Virus record (IMG/VR): IMGVR_UViG_3300047175_000261
Location: 1 to 39,464 of that record
From: a virus
Reading direction: 5' to 3' (one strand)
Length of the DNA: 39,464 bases
In this document: in pieces, positions 21,701 to 29,158 of the stretch
Layout of the letters: each line of letters opens with the position of its first letter
Numbering within the stretch: the first letter of the stretch is position 1
Notes under the pieces: model-generated
Seen by the model: only the letters and a program-made list of their open reading frames with translations
What the model was told of the DNA's origin: nothing
The model's database searches: none
Position numbers and translations under genes: made by a program

Positions 21701-22566
21701 TCGAAATTGATTTGTTCCAAGGAAGCAAGGAATGGAAAGAGTATCGAAAAAAAAGGATTGGGGCGAGTGACGTCGCCGCAATTATGGGCCTTTCCCCCTT
21801 TCAAACCCCTTATCAAAAATGGTTGGAAAAAGTGGAAGACGTGGAACAAGAATCCACATTTTCCATGAAAAGAGGGACGAACAGAGAAAAAGAAGGTCGA
21901 GAATACTACGAAAAAACGGTGGGATACAAAGTGTACCCTAAAGTGGTACAGTCAAGAGAATACGATTGGTTTTTTTGTTCTTTGGACGGAATCAGCCAAG
22001 ACGAAACGTATATGGTCGAAATCAAATGGGCCAACCAAGACGTGCATCGAATGGCCAAAAGCGGAGTGGTTGTGGATTATTACTACACGCAATGCCAAGC
22101 TCAACTTTTTTGCGTAAACAAGAGATCCATGGATTTTTTGAGTTGTTTTGAAAAAGACGGAGACAGAGAGTTTGCGTTGGTGTCCGTAACAAGAGATTCT
22201 CTTTTTCAAGAAAAAATGCTGGAAAAATGCTCTCAATTCTACCATGATCATCTCCTCACCAAAAACCCACCCCCTTTATCGGACAAAGATTACCAAGTCG
22301 CGGACGACGACTCGCTCGAACTTCTTTGTCTGGATTATGAACGAGCATCGGCCATTATTAGAAAAGAGGAAGAAATCAAAAAAGAGATTCTGGAGAAAAT
22401 AAAAGAAAGAGTTGACAATCGAAACACGATGTCCAATCTTTTCAAGATCACCAAGTTTAAACCGAAAGGGGTGATTGACTATTCGGCCGTTGAAGAGCTG
22501 AAAAACGTGGACCTGGAAAAGTACAGGAAAGACTCGAAGGAACAATGGAGAATCACAAAACGATGA
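21697..22566 (+). CDS. YqaJ-type (lambda Exo-like) exonuclease
   Basis: 289 residues. The fold's signature is visible: RIGASDVAAIMG (20-31), RGTNREKEGREYYE (59-72), SLDG with Asp97, VEIK with Glu108 and Lys110, and the YYTQCQAQLF segment (129-138) with its Gln residues. It should degrade one DNA strand from double-strand ends to feed the coupled ERF annealing protein. Its ATG overlaps the ERF stop by four bases. The C-terminal ~90 residues are charged and helical, as in other members. Confidence 0.92.
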   Translation: MIEIDLFQGSKEWKEYRKKRIGASDVAAIMGLSPFQTPYQKWLEKVEDVEQESTFSMKRGTNREKEGREYYEKTVGYKVYPKVVQSREYDWFFCSLDGISQDETYMVEIKWANQDVHRMAKSGVVVDYYYTQCQAQLFCVNKRSMDFLSCFEKDGDREFALVSVTRDSLFQEKMLEKCSQFYHDHLLTKNPPPLSDKDYQVADDDSLELLCLDYERASAIIRKEEEIKKEILEKIKERVDNRNTMSNLFKITKFKPKGVIDYSAVEELKNVDLEKYRKDSKEQWRITKR

Positions 22567-22574
22567 GGTGATCG

Positions 22575-22760
22575 ATGGGTATTAGGCTGGAACAAAAAGA
22601 CAACAAGTGGATGATCGTTCGAGGTTATTTGTTTTGGAAAGTGTTTTGGTGTGAAGAAAAAAAAGGATGGATCGATCGAGATCACATTTGGTACGAAAAA
22701 TGTAAAATGACGGAAGAAAAAGCAAAAAAGATTTTTAGTTATTTAGAATTAGATTATTAA
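22575..22760 (+). CDS. Small Trp-rich early protein
   Basis: 61 residues, beginning MGIRLEQKDNKWMIVRGYLF, rich in Trp, Lys and Glu (six Trp). The ribosome site GAGGTGAT lies just upstream. It sits between the exonuclease and the possible ssDNA-binding gene, in the recombination operon. It may form a small beta-rich domain. No family recognised. Confidence 0.6.
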   Translation: MGIRLEQKDNKWMIVRGYLFWKVFWCEEKKGWIDRDHIWYEKCKMTEEKAKKIFSYLELDY

Positions 22761-22768
22761 AGGAAATT

Positions 22769-23077
22769 ATGGAAATCCAATTTATTGATTATGTCGAAGT
22801 AAAAAACGAAAAGTATTTAGGTATTGCAACAATTATGTATAACAACATGTTGCTTCGTTACAAAATTCAACCCAAAAAAGAGACAAAGGGTTTTTATGCC
22901 AAGCCTGCGGTTCATAAGATTACGGAAAACGGAGTGGATCGATACGTAGACTCGTTTGTGATCGATTCTCGCATTGAAAACGACAAGATCATTAAGTTGA
23001 TCCAAGAAGAGGTCACGAGGCGAATGCTGCCCGTTTCTGCGGTTCCGGGGTCTGTCTTCGACAATCTTCCATTCTAA
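22769..23077 (+). CDS. Possible single-strand DNA-binding or SpoVG-like protein
   Basis: 102 residues after AAGGA. The body alternates beta strands (IQFIDYVEVKNEKYLGIATI) with a basic aromatic region, and the last residues FDNLPF resemble the acidic, Phe-ending tip by which SSB proteins recruit partners (typically DDDIPF). Operon position after ERF and YqaJ supports an ssDNA-binding role. The N-terminal 80 residues also recall SpoVG, a small nucleic-acid binding protein. I cannot separate these options. The acidic linker normally found before an SSB tip is absent, so confidence in function is low. Confidence 0.72.
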   Translation: MEIQFIDYVEVKNEKYLGIATIMYNNMLLRYKIQPKKETKGFYAKPAVHKITENGVDRYVDSFVIDSRIENDKIIKLIQEEVTRRMLPVSAVPGSVFDNLPF

Positions 23078-23079
23078 AC

Positions 23080-23101
23080 AAAAAAGCCCCCAAACGGGGG
23101 C
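23080..23101 (-). terminator. Terminator closing array B on the minus strand
   Basis: Minus-strand GCCCCC-GTTT-GGGGGC is followed by six Ts, a standard Rho-independent terminator. It replaces the GGUGA hairpin as the last unit of array B, in the same AGTGCC context, just as the last hairpin of array C is a terminator. It ends 3 bases from the stop codon of the convergent rightward gene. Confidence 0.85.
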
Positions 23102-23459
23102 ACTATTCTATTCATTTCATGTCTCTTCAGCTCAATTCACTTCACATTAAATCATTTCATTTTTTTAGCCCTTGCGGACACAAAGCCCACTCACCGTGGG
23201 CACTAATCTAATCTAGTCATATCTAGTCATATCATTTCATCTCATCTCAAGTCATTTCAATTTCATAAGCTCTTTCGAACACAAAGCCGGTTCACCACCG
23301 GCACTAATCTTATCTCGTCATTTCAGCTCATGTCAGCTCATATCATTTCAGCTTCTCTAGCCTTTGCGGACACAAAGCCGGTTCACCACCGGCACTATTC
23401 TAATCTGATCATTTCATATCATCTCAGATCACCTCAGCTCAAATCAGCTCATATTAAAC
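23102..23459 (-). repeat. Array B: three GGUGA-loop hairpins joined by 5-nt UGA repeats
   Basis: Read on the minus strand. Hairpins: B1 23377-23393 and B2 23286-23302 (GCCGGT-GGTGA-ACCGGC) and B3 23185-23201 (GCCCAC-GGTGA-GTGGGC), 91 and 101 nt apart, followed by the terminator at 23080-23101. After each hairpin come TTTGTG and a small tetraloop hairpin (B2 at 23269-23280, GAAA loop; B3 at 23168-23179, GCAA loop). The rest is TGA every 5 nt: plus-strand TCA at 23409 to 23449 is nine in a row, 23318 to 23348 seven. It lies antisense-facing between two rightward genes, so it needs its own leftward transcript. No protein-coding frame is credible here; this accounts for the gene-free stretch 23078-23500. 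Confidence 0.9.
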
Positions 23460-23484
23460 AAAAAAACCCCGCAATCAAGCGGGG
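23460..23484 (-). terminator. Leftward terminator at the head of array B
   Basis: Minus-strand CCCCGC-TTGATT-GCGGGG followed by seven Ts. It stands directly before the first pentamers of array B, so either a leftward transcript from 23609-23721 stops here, or read-through enters the array under some control. Confidence 0.75.
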
Positions 23485-23500
23485 TAAAAACAAGGATTGT

Positions 23501-23608
23501 ATGAAAAAATTCTTTGAACTAAAATTAGCCGGACTTTTAATCGGCTCCGGCTCAACCTTGAGTTCAAGTTTGCCGAACACCCTACCAAGGAGTGCAAACC
23601 TAAACTAA
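23501..23608 (+). CDS. 35-residue hydrophobic peptide
   Basis: ATG 23501 follows AAGGA by four bases. The peptide begins MKKFFELKLAGLLIGSGSTL: a basic start and a short hydrophobic stretch, followed by a Ser/Pro/Asn-rich tail. It may be a small membrane or exported peptide; the hydrophobic part is short for a full membrane helix. It lies between array B and the replication gene. Evidence is only the ribosome site and composition. Confidence 0.4.
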   Translation: MKKFFELKLAGLLIGSGSTLSSSLPNTLPRSANLN

Positions 23609-23692
23609 AATGCTAAATTAACGAACGAAAATATATCCCACAAGCGGGATTTATCACAATAGCACAAATTAGTTTAATTGCAACTCCTTGGT
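23584..23692. repeat. Imperfect inverted repeat before the replication gene, candidate origin or operator
   Basis: ACCAAGGAGT (23584-23593) and ACTCCTTGGT (23683-23692) are perfect complements, and similarity continues inward for about 30 bases per arm with small gaps (GCAA, then TAAACTAA on both arms). Between them lies a hairpin ATCCC-ACAAGC-GGGAT (23635-23650). A minus-strand promoter-like pair TTGCAA (23678-23683) and TATTGT (23656-23661), 16 bases apart, is embedded. The dyad just upstream of the replication-initiator-like gene could be an origin or regulatory site. No other gene is seen in this gap. Confidence 0.5.
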
Positions 23693-23721
23693 GAAAAAAT
23701 CTTAACCCAAGAGTTGCTTCC

Positions 23722-24495
23722 ATGCAATCACCTCAAAACTTTCTTGAAACCTTCGTCATCCTTGACGACAAGATTACCAAAAAAGAACTAGCAATTTGCC
23801 GATCGTTTCTTTGGTTTTTCAAAGAAAGGTTGGTTGGGAATCACCAAGAAACGTTTCCGGCGATCAAAAAAATTGCCGAAATGTCGAAATGCTCGACAAG
23901 AACTGTAAACACTTTTATTGAAAAATATGAAGGGATCATCATCAGTCACAAATCAAAAAGAAATTTTGAAACCGGAAAGCATCATTCCAACCGATACGAG
24001 TTTAACCGGGAATTTTTTGAAAACATGATCCTTTTGGACGCATGCGGGTACCTAAAAAAATGGACTAAAAAGACCAAAATTCACGTTCTCAAATCCTACC
24101 TAAAAAACGAATGGTTTTTGCACGAAATTCTCCTATGTAGAGGAGACCTTATGAACAACAAAATTGCGCACGGTTTTTATCAAAAATTGCGCACTATTGA
24201 GAATTTCTTCTTATCAAGAAGGTTTTTAAATAAAGCACTTCAAGGCGCTTCACATAAAAAAAGGCCGGAAAAGGGCTTTGGAGTCAAAGACCCCGGGTTT
24301 GTGCACCTTCAAGGCTTGCCTTTGAGCGATCAGCAAAAAAGAAACTTGGTTGCGCAGTTCGGTCCTTACCATTTGAAAAGAGGTCGCGAAGCCTTTTTGT
24401 TCAAAAACGGGGATTCCGATTCTATAAAAAACCCCGGTTCGTTTATTTTTATGAGCTGCAGACAAAGCATTTTGCAAACCATGGCTAGAAAATGA
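23722..24495 (+). CDS. Replication-initiator-like HTH protein
   Basis: 257 residues. The N-terminal ~75 residues form a winged-helix-like domain (FPAIKKIAEMSKCSTRTVNT with the preceding helix) as in plasmid and phage replication proteins of the O/DnaD/RepA type. The central part is basic, with KKWTKKTKIHVLKSYLKNEW, and the C-terminal half is helical and basic. Its position after the recombination genes and next to an inverted-repeat region supports a role in starting phage DNA replication. No helicase or polymerase motif is present, so the phage probably uses host replication enzymes. The family is not certain. Confidence 0.75.
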   Translation: MQSPQNFLETFVILDDKITKKELAICRSFLWFFKERLVGNHQETFPAIKKIAEMSKCSTRTVNTFIEKYEGIIISHKSKRNFETGKHHSNRYEFNREFFENMILLDACGYLKKWTKKTKIHVLKSYLKNEWFLHEILLCRGDLMNNKIAHGFYQKLRTIENFFLSRRFLNKALQGASHKKRPEKGFGVKDPGFVHLQGLPLSDQQKRNLVAQFGPYHLKRGREAFLFKNGDSDSIKNPGSFIFMSCRQSILQTMARK

Positions 24496-24796
24496 ATGAA
24501 AAAAATTTAATTTAAAAATAACAAAAATTGAAATAAATCCTTCTTTGAAATCAAAATTTATAAGAATTTCAATTTTAATTATTTTTGAAGAAATAAGTTT
24601 TAATTTAAAAGATTTAATTATTGTTCAAAAGGAAGAATATTTTTCAAAAAATTGTCCGGGTTTTGAATTAGAAAACAATAATTTTACTTTTGAAGAAATT
24701 GAGGATGAATGGAATTTTCGAAATCAAATTATTGATGAAGTATTAAAAATTGATTGGGTTGTAAAATTTTTTAATTTAGATAAAATTTTAGGTTAA
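24492..24796 (+). CDS. Small acidic protein, frame interrupted at an A7 run
   Basis: ATG 24492 overlaps the previous stop as ATGA, but this frame ends after seven codons. If ribosomes slip back one base at the A7 run (24499-24505), or if one A is missing from the assembly, the frame continues for about 100 residues: MNEKKFNLKITKIEINPSLK at the start, then KDLIIVQKEEYFSKN, ending FFNLDKILG. The shifted frame is open from 24500 to 24796 and has no good start of its own except TTG 24545. Either a homopolymer error or programmed slippage explains it. Family unknown; highly AT-rich. Confidence 0.5.
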
Positions 24797-24801
24797 CAAA
24801 A

Positions 24802-24957
24802 GTGAAAATACAAAAAGACTTTTTAATATTATTAATATGTTCTTTAATTGCGGCTGCGCTTTATATTTACGTACTTTTTTATTATTTTGAAAATTTTTCC
24901 AAAAAGGACGTCAATGGAACTGAAAACGTTAAAGTGCACCAACTGCGGATCGGTTAA
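24802..24957 (+). CDS. Small single-span membrane protein
   Basis: 51 residues from GTG 24802. Residues about 6-28 are a strong membrane helix (FLILLICSLIAAALYIYVLF) after a basic start; a short charged tail follows. It overlaps the next gene by 44 bases in another frame, typical of tightly packed phage accessory or lysis genes. It could be a small inner-membrane protein linked to lysis, but no family is recognised. Confidence 0.5.
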   Translation: MKIQKDFLILLICSLIAAALYIYVLFYYFENFSKKDVNGTENVKVHQLRIG

Positions 24958-25105
24958 ACCATGGGAGCGTTTCAGCTTTGCCAAAAAAGGAAAGTTTGCT
25001 TCTCAATGCAAAGATTGTGTAAAAGAAAAGAAAAAATTGAAAAACACATCCAAAAAAAAACGAATGCATCCCTGGTCCGAGTTTCGATTTAAAAACATGA
25101 TCTAA
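24914..25105 (+). CDS. Small zinc-ribbon protein
   Basis: 63 residues; ATG 24914 lies five bases after AAGGA, preferred over an upstream start with no ribosome site. It has CTNCG (Cys8, Cys11) and, about 20 residues later, CKDC, forming a four-Cys zinc site, with aromatic/basic residues between (WERFSFAKKGKF). This pattern is common at the start of phage HNH or endonuclease VII-like proteins and in free-standing small phage zinc proteins. The nuclease part is absent, so it is probably a nucleic-acid binding module. The C-terminus is basic. Confidence 0.72.
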   Translation: MELKTLKCTNCGSVKPWERFSFAKKGKFASQCKDCVKEKKKLKNTSKKKRMHPWSEFRFKNMI

Positions 25106-25121
25106 CCCGATAAGGAACCCT

Positions 25122-25412
25122 ATGAACCTCTTTACAGCCCCTTTAGCGTGCTTTTACGCGTCGAGCCTGGCAATCACACCAACCTGCGACGATACGCGAG
25201 ATTTGGACCTTTCCGTGTGGAAATACGCTTATCACGCAGATTACCTCAATGCTCATCGCAAAATTCTCGAACACCCTCTTTACGATAGTGAAGATATTAT
25301 TTTAAATACATTCATGCACGTATACCTCGCCTATCGAATGGGAGATCAACAACTCATGGATCATTATTTAAAAATGGTGGATTACGTCGTGGAAAATCAG
25401 GTGATTCATTAA
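25122..25412 (+). CDS. Last early gene, helical protein of unknown function
   Basis: 96 residues. The first 20 residues (MNLFTAPLACFYASSLAITP) are moderately hydrophobic; the rest forms two or three helices with regularly spaced Ala/Tyr/Leu (YHADYLNAHRKILEHPLYDS, then FMHVYLAYRMGDQQLMDHYL) reminiscent of a tetratricopeptide-like hairpin. No family recognised. It ends just before the terminator of the convergent fibre operon. Confidence 0.65.
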   Translation: MNLFTAPLACFYASSLAITPTCDDTRDLDLSVWKYAYHADYLNAHRKILEHPLYDSEDIILNTFMHVYLAYRMGDQQLMDHYLKMVDYVVENQVIH

Positions 25413-25461
25413 AAAACTTTATGCGATTCATGCCGACCCTGCCGACACGCATCGCATAAAG
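25411..25461 (-). terminator. Terminator of the leftward fibre operon
   Basis: CTTTATGCGAT (25417-25427) and ATCGCATAAAG (25451-25461) pair perfectly over 11 bp. On the minus strand the stem is followed by a T run (25416-25411). The 23-nt loop holds a repeated GCCGAC. It lies after the last fibre gene and overlaps the end of the convergent early gene. Confidence 0.75.
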
Positions 25462-25539
25462 AAAAGACCATCAGATGTTTCTAATGTTTACGCCGTTGGA
25501 TTGGCAATTCAAGTTATATAAAAAATAAGATTTTTTTGT

Positions 25540-25776
25540 CTAGCTTGAACTTGAAGGTCCCACATAAGTGTAAGTCAAATTGAGACTGGTATACAAATTA
25601 TCGATCGCTCGAAGCAGATCAGGGTATTTGGCTGCCAAAGCCTGCGTTTGCGCATCATAAGCGGCCGTTGCTGCGGCTGCTGCGGCATTGGCTGCCCATT
25701 CCGCCTGCATCGCCGCAATTTCTTGCGCTGAACATTGAACACATTCCCCGTTTACCATCTTTGTCAGTGTCGTCAT
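25540..25776 (-). CDS. Small Ala-rich protein at the end of the fibre cassette
   Basis: 78 residues: a short start containing MVNGECVQCSAQEIAAMQAE, an Ala-rich helix (WAANAAAAAATAAYDAQTQA) and a Ser tail. The pattern of an N-terminal strand followed by an Ala/Gln helix occurs in small tail-fibre-associated proteins of the XkdW or fibre-chaperone kind, but I cannot assign it. It is the last gene before the terminator. Confidence 0.65.
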   Translation of the reverse strand: MTTLTKMVNGECVQCSAQEIAAMQAEWAANAAAAAATAAYDAQTQALAAKYPDLLRAIDNLYTSLNLTYTYVGPSSSS

Positions 25777-25788
25777 ATTTCCCCCTTA

Positions 25789-26289
25789 TTAACACGCTAA
25801 AAATCCTGAAAAAACCGTCATGTCGTTTTGCCCTTGCACGGTCACCGATTTTGTTCCTCCCGATACCGTCAAAGCTAAAAAAGCCGTATCTCCCGCGCTC
25901 ATATTGCAAAGCCTGGAACCTGAAAAAATATCCGCATTTGTATCATTAATACTATAAGGCGAAAGACGAACCATTTGTTGATTATTGTTTGCGGTTTTTA
26001 CAATTTGAATTAAAAAATCGGTCATTGAAACCGTAAGCCCCGAAACGGCTACCGTGTAAGCCAAATAATACTTTCCCGTGACGGGAGCGGTAAAAACCGC
26101 AGACGATCCTGTTGTAAAATTAGAATTTTGATCGAATGTAAGTGTGTCAAAAGCAATATGATAGGTTGTTCCATCCCCTGTTACATTTGAAGGGCTTGTG
26201 GAAATGTACGCTTGAAAAACCGGTTGTTTTGTGTTGGTGGCAATTCCCTCTGCACTGACAGTTGTATTGATTGCGTTTTGCGTTCCCAA
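25789..26289 (-). CDS. Fibre-cassette protein with C1q-like fold
   Basis: 166 residues beginning MGTQNAINTTVSAEGIATNT, a variant of the MATNNAIN start shared by four other genes of the cassette. The body reads like a C1q/TNF-type jelly roll: FQAYISTSPSNVTGDGTTYH, then FTAPVTGKYYLAYTVAVSG, a hallmark of such domains (F-x-A-P-x-x-G-x-Y), and a Val/Thr-rich final strand. These domains trimerise and bind receptors. It is probably a receptor-binding fibre tip. Confidence 0.8.
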   Translation of the reverse strand: MGTQNAINTTVSAEGIATNTKQPVFQAYISTSPSNVTGDGTTYHIAFDTLTFDQNSNFTTGSSAVFTAPVTGKYYLAYTVAVSGLTVSMTDFLIQIVKTANNNQQMVRLSPYSINDTNADIFSGSRLCNMSAGDTAFLALTVSGGTKSVTVQGQNDMTVFSGFLAC

Positions 26290-26292
26290 GGT

Positions 26293-26832
26293 TTAGCCCG
26301 TACTAATTGCATAAAGAGTAAATATTCCGGAACTAATGTTTCCGTTATTATACAAAAATTTAATTGCATTCACTCCCGTTGTTCCGGAACAAGTTAAACT
26401 ATGAGAAGAAGCTAATTGAGCTAAAGAAGAATCGTTCCAGGAAGTTATTCCATTTAAAATAAAATATGTTCCTAAATTAAAATTATACAAATAAATAAAT
26501 CCATTTGAAGTAATTGAACCGTTATTTTGCGATGCTGTTAATAATGCTGCCGATGAAGAATTATTATTATATAAAGAAGCTGAATTATAACCCGAATAAG
26601 TTATTCCTGAATTATATCCCGTTGTTGCATAAGAAGAACCGTTATTCGTAGAAACAAGAAGTTGTAAAACCCCTCCGTTTGTAACTGCTTGTACTTCGGA
26701 AAAAACAACGTAAAAAGTTAAATTTCCATAAGAAGAAAGATTGGTAAACGAAATCGATGCAGAGTTGCTTGCTGTTTGGGAGGAAATTAAAATTAAATTA
26801 ACTTTATTGTTTATTGCATTGTTTGTAGCCAT
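26293..26832 (-). CDS. Fibre-cassette protein, short paralog
   Basis: 179 residues beginning MATNNAINNKVNL. From residue 13 it is closely related to the C-terminal half of the next upstream gene (LISSQTASNSASISFTNLSS against LISSQSASNSASISFTGLSS; VSTNNGSSY and SGITYS in both). It lacks the ~120-residue Ser/Ala-rich shaft of its relatives. It probably forms the same receptor-binding head on a shorter stalk. Strongly Ser/Asn/Tyr-rich, as is typical of fibre tips. AT-rich compared with upstream virion genes. Confidence 0.78.
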   Translation of the reverse strand: MATNNAINNKVNLILISSQTASNSASISFTNLSSYGNLTFYVVFSEVQAVTNGGVLQLLVSTNNGSSYATTGYNSGITYSGYNSASLYNNNSSSAALLTASQNNGSITSNGFIYLYNFNLGTYFILNGITSWNDSSLAQLASSHSLTCSGTTGVNAIKFLYNNGNISSGIFTLYAISTG

Positions 26833-26838
26833 GATTAC

Positions 26839-27693
26839 CTAGGATTGAGAAATTGAATATAAACTAAAAGTGCCCGCTAAAATATTTCCCGTAGAATATG
26901 AAAATTGAATTGCATTCACTCCCGTTGTGGAAAAAGCCCCCAAAGCGACCGTATTTACAATATTTGAAGCCGTTGTATCCGTCCAGCTTGTCATCCCGTT
27001 AACGGCAAAATAAGTTGCAAGATTTATATTGTACAAATACAAAAATCCGTTTAATTCATTTGCTCCTGAATTTGATTGTGTATTACTTAATAAAATTGCG
27101 CTTGTACTGTTTTTATTTGTTAAAGTTGCTGAATTGTACGCAGAATAAGTAATTCCGGAAGTATATCCTGAAGTAATATAAGAAGATCCGTTATTGGTTG
27201 ACACAAACATTTGTAAAACAGCTGCGTTTGTTACGGGAGCGATTGTATCCAAAGTTAAAAAAAGCATCGAACTATACGAACTCAATCCCGTAAACGAAAT
27301 CGATGCAGAGTTGCTTGCGGATTGAGAAGAAATTAACTGCAAACTTCCTCCGGTAGATCCCGGAACTTTTGTTGACCATTGAGGAACGGATCCCGACGTT
27401 GTTGTCAACACGGAACTTGCGGTAGGCGCCAAAACGGAAACGGTATTGGTTGCGGACCCGTACAACAAACCTCCGGAAGCAACCGTTGAAGGATAAGTTG
27501 AAGAAGCCCATGAAGGGGCCGACGATGCCCCTGAAAGTAAAGGTTGGCTTGCCGTTGAAGTTCCCGCAAGAACGGCAAGAGCGGAAGAACCGCTGTAGAC
27601 AATTCCCCCGTTGGATGCAGTCAAAGAAGCATTCGTGCCTCCTTGCGCAAGCGTTAAAGGATTGCTTGTGTTGGTTGAATTGTTTGTTGCCAT
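26839..27693 (-). CDS. Fibre-cassette protein, long paralog
   Basis: 284 residues beginning MATNNSTNTSNPLTLAQGGT. Residues about 10-120 are a repetitive Gly/Ser/Ala shaft (ASNGGIVYSG, LLSGASSAPSW, LLYGSATNTV), which is shared with the next gene upstream; the C-terminal half is shared with the 179-residue gene downstream. It thus looks like a recombination-built fibre of a conserved shaft plus exchangeable head. Its start shares one base with the stop of the upstream gene. Confidence 0.8.
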   Translation of the reverse strand: MATNNSTNTSNPLTLAQGGTNASLTASNGGIVYSGSSALAVLAGTSTASQPLLSGASSAPSWASSTYPSTVASGGLLYGSATNTVSVLAPTASSVLTTTSGSVPQWSTKVPGSTGGSLQLISSQSASNSASISFTGLSSYSSMLFLTLDTIAPVTNAAVLQMFVSTNNGSSYITSGYTSGITYSAYNSATLTNKNSTSAILLSNTQSNSGANELNGFLYLYNINLATYFAVNGMTSWTDTTASNIVNTVALGAFSTTGVNAIQFSYSTGNILAGTFSLYSISQS

Positions 27694-28541
27694 TAACTTG
27701 TTGAAACTCCATATAAACTATATGTTCCCGACGCAATATTTCCTGAAGAATAATAAATTTCGAAAGCATTTACATTTGTTGTGCAAAAACCTGAAAGAGA
27801 TGCAGATGTATTCACCGCCGGTGTTAAATTATAAAAAGTACTAATCCCATTTAACATAAAATAAGTTGAAAGATTTAAATTGTACATATACAAAACTGCA
27901 TTACAAGTATTTGAAGAACTGTTGGGTTGTCCGTTGGAAATTCTAAATAAATTGGTAAAATTTGCGTTGCTCAACGAAGAAGAATTATACAAATTTGAAT
28001 TCAAATTCGCGGTATATCCCGATGTAAGGTAGGAAGACCCGTTATTGGTAGAAACTCTGCAAATTAAAGTTCCGTTTGTGGTAGCCGGATAAAAAGATTG
28101 CAAAAACAGTACATAATTTACATACGAGGTTAAGGAAGTAAAAGTAATACTCGAAACACCCGTTGCAGTTCCCGTGCTGATCAATTTTAAACTTCCCCCT
28201 GCAGAAGAAGGCAACGAAGAAGACCATTGTAAAGCCGATCCGGATGTTGTTGTTAAAATCGATGAAGCGGCGGAGGCAAAGTTTCCAACGACATTTGAAC
28301 TTGATCCATACAAAAGGTCATTAGCCGTTACCGTAGAAGGATAGGTAGCGGTGGACCAAGACGGTGCCGAAGATGCCCCTGAAAGCAAAAATTGGTTTGC
28401 CGTGGACGTGGGCGCAAGCAATGCCGATCCCGTAGCGTTCGAGTATACAACAGCTCCGTTGGAAGCGGTCAAAGCCCCCCCGGTTCCCCCTTGAGAAAAG
28501 GCAACGGGATTGCTTTGATTGTTCGCATTATTCGTCGCCAT
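27693..28541 (-). CDS. Fibre-cassette protein, long paralog
   Basis: 282 residues beginning MATNNANNQSNPVAFSQGGT, with the same shaft as the neighbouring paralog (ASNGAVVYSN, LLSGASSAPSW, LLYGSSSNVV) and a diverged head that keeps VSTNNGSSYLTSGYT. Conservation is high in the first 125 residues and lower in the head, the expected result of selection on receptor binding. One-base overlap with the next gene. Confidence 0.8.
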   Translation of the reverse strand: MATNNANNQSNPVAFSQGGTGGALTASNGAVVYSNATGSALLAPTSTANQFLLSGASSAPSWSTATYPSTVTANDLLYGSSSNVVGNFASAASSILTTTSGSALQWSSSLPSSAGGSLKLISTGTATGVSSITFTSLTSYVNYVLFLQSFYPATTNGTLICRVSTNNGSSYLTSGYTANLNSNLYNSSSLSNANFTNLFRISNGQPNSSSNTCNAVLYMYNLNLSTYFMLNGISTFYNLTPAVNTSASLSGFCTTNVNAFEIYYSSGNIASGTYSLYGVSTS

Positions 28542-28553
28542 ACACTCTCAATT

Positions 28554-29150
28554 TTAGACGTAGGTAAGATTTCCTTGAACTTGTACCACAGTCCAATCGG
28601 TATTCGCAACAGTGCAAAGCAAATATACGTTGTCATACTGCAAAGAAGAGCTGAGAGACCCGGAACTGCCCGTGGTCGTATTGACACTTCCAAAGTGGAT
28701 TGTTTGCCCTGAGTTTTGCGCAATCGTCCATCCTCCCGCTCCTTTTCCAATCACGGCTACAACAGATCCAAAAGCTGCCGTAGAGGGTAAAGTAAAAGTC
28801 ACCAAAGATGCATTGTTTGCAGTATATCCCGTATTAACGGCAATGGTTTGAGAAGTCCCCGTTACATCCACATAACTCATCGCTGTTGCAGTGGAGTTGA
28901 TCGTGATTGACCCCGCAGCATTCGTAATGGAGATGTTGGTCCCGGCGGTCAAAGTAGCGGCAACGGGATTGGCTCCGGTAGAACCCACTAAAAGTTGACC
29001 GTTGGTCAAAGGTCCGATGGAGGTAATTCCGTTGGAAGCTGCACCGACAAGAGGAGCATACTGAGTTGTGGTGTCTGCGCTGAATGTTCCCGAACCGTTA
29101 TATACAACGATCCCCGCGCTGGTTAGGTTAATTGCATTGTTTGTAGCCAT
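28554..29150 (-). CDS. Fibre-cassette protein with alternative head
   Basis: 198 residues beginning MATNNAINLTSAGIVVYNGS. The middle (NGQLLVGSTGANPVAATLTA) is a shaft segment common in phage fibres. The C-terminal ~100 residues (VNTGYTANNASLVTFTLPS, IAQNSGQTIHFGS, then VQVQGNLTYV) are paralogous to the head of the next upstream gene and differ from those of the two downstream relatives. It probably has a separate binding specificity or a structural role. Confidence 0.78.
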   Translation of the reverse strand: MATNNAINLTSAGIVVYNGSGTFSADTTTQYAPLVGAASNGITSIGPLTNGQLLVGSTGANPVAATLTAGTNISITNAAGSITINSTATAMSYVDVTGTSQTIAVNTGYTANNASLVTFTLPSTAAFGSVVAVIGKGAGGWTIAQNSGQTIHFGSVNTTTGSSGSLSSSLQYDNVYLLCTVANTDWTVVQVQGNLTYV

Positions 29151-29158
29151 AAATATCC

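Noticed and set aside
23330-23608. A 92-codon open frame running through array B
   Set aside because: It crosses hairpins and pentamers (TCANN read on this strand has no stops) with no ribosome site; only the last 35 codons from 23501 have one.
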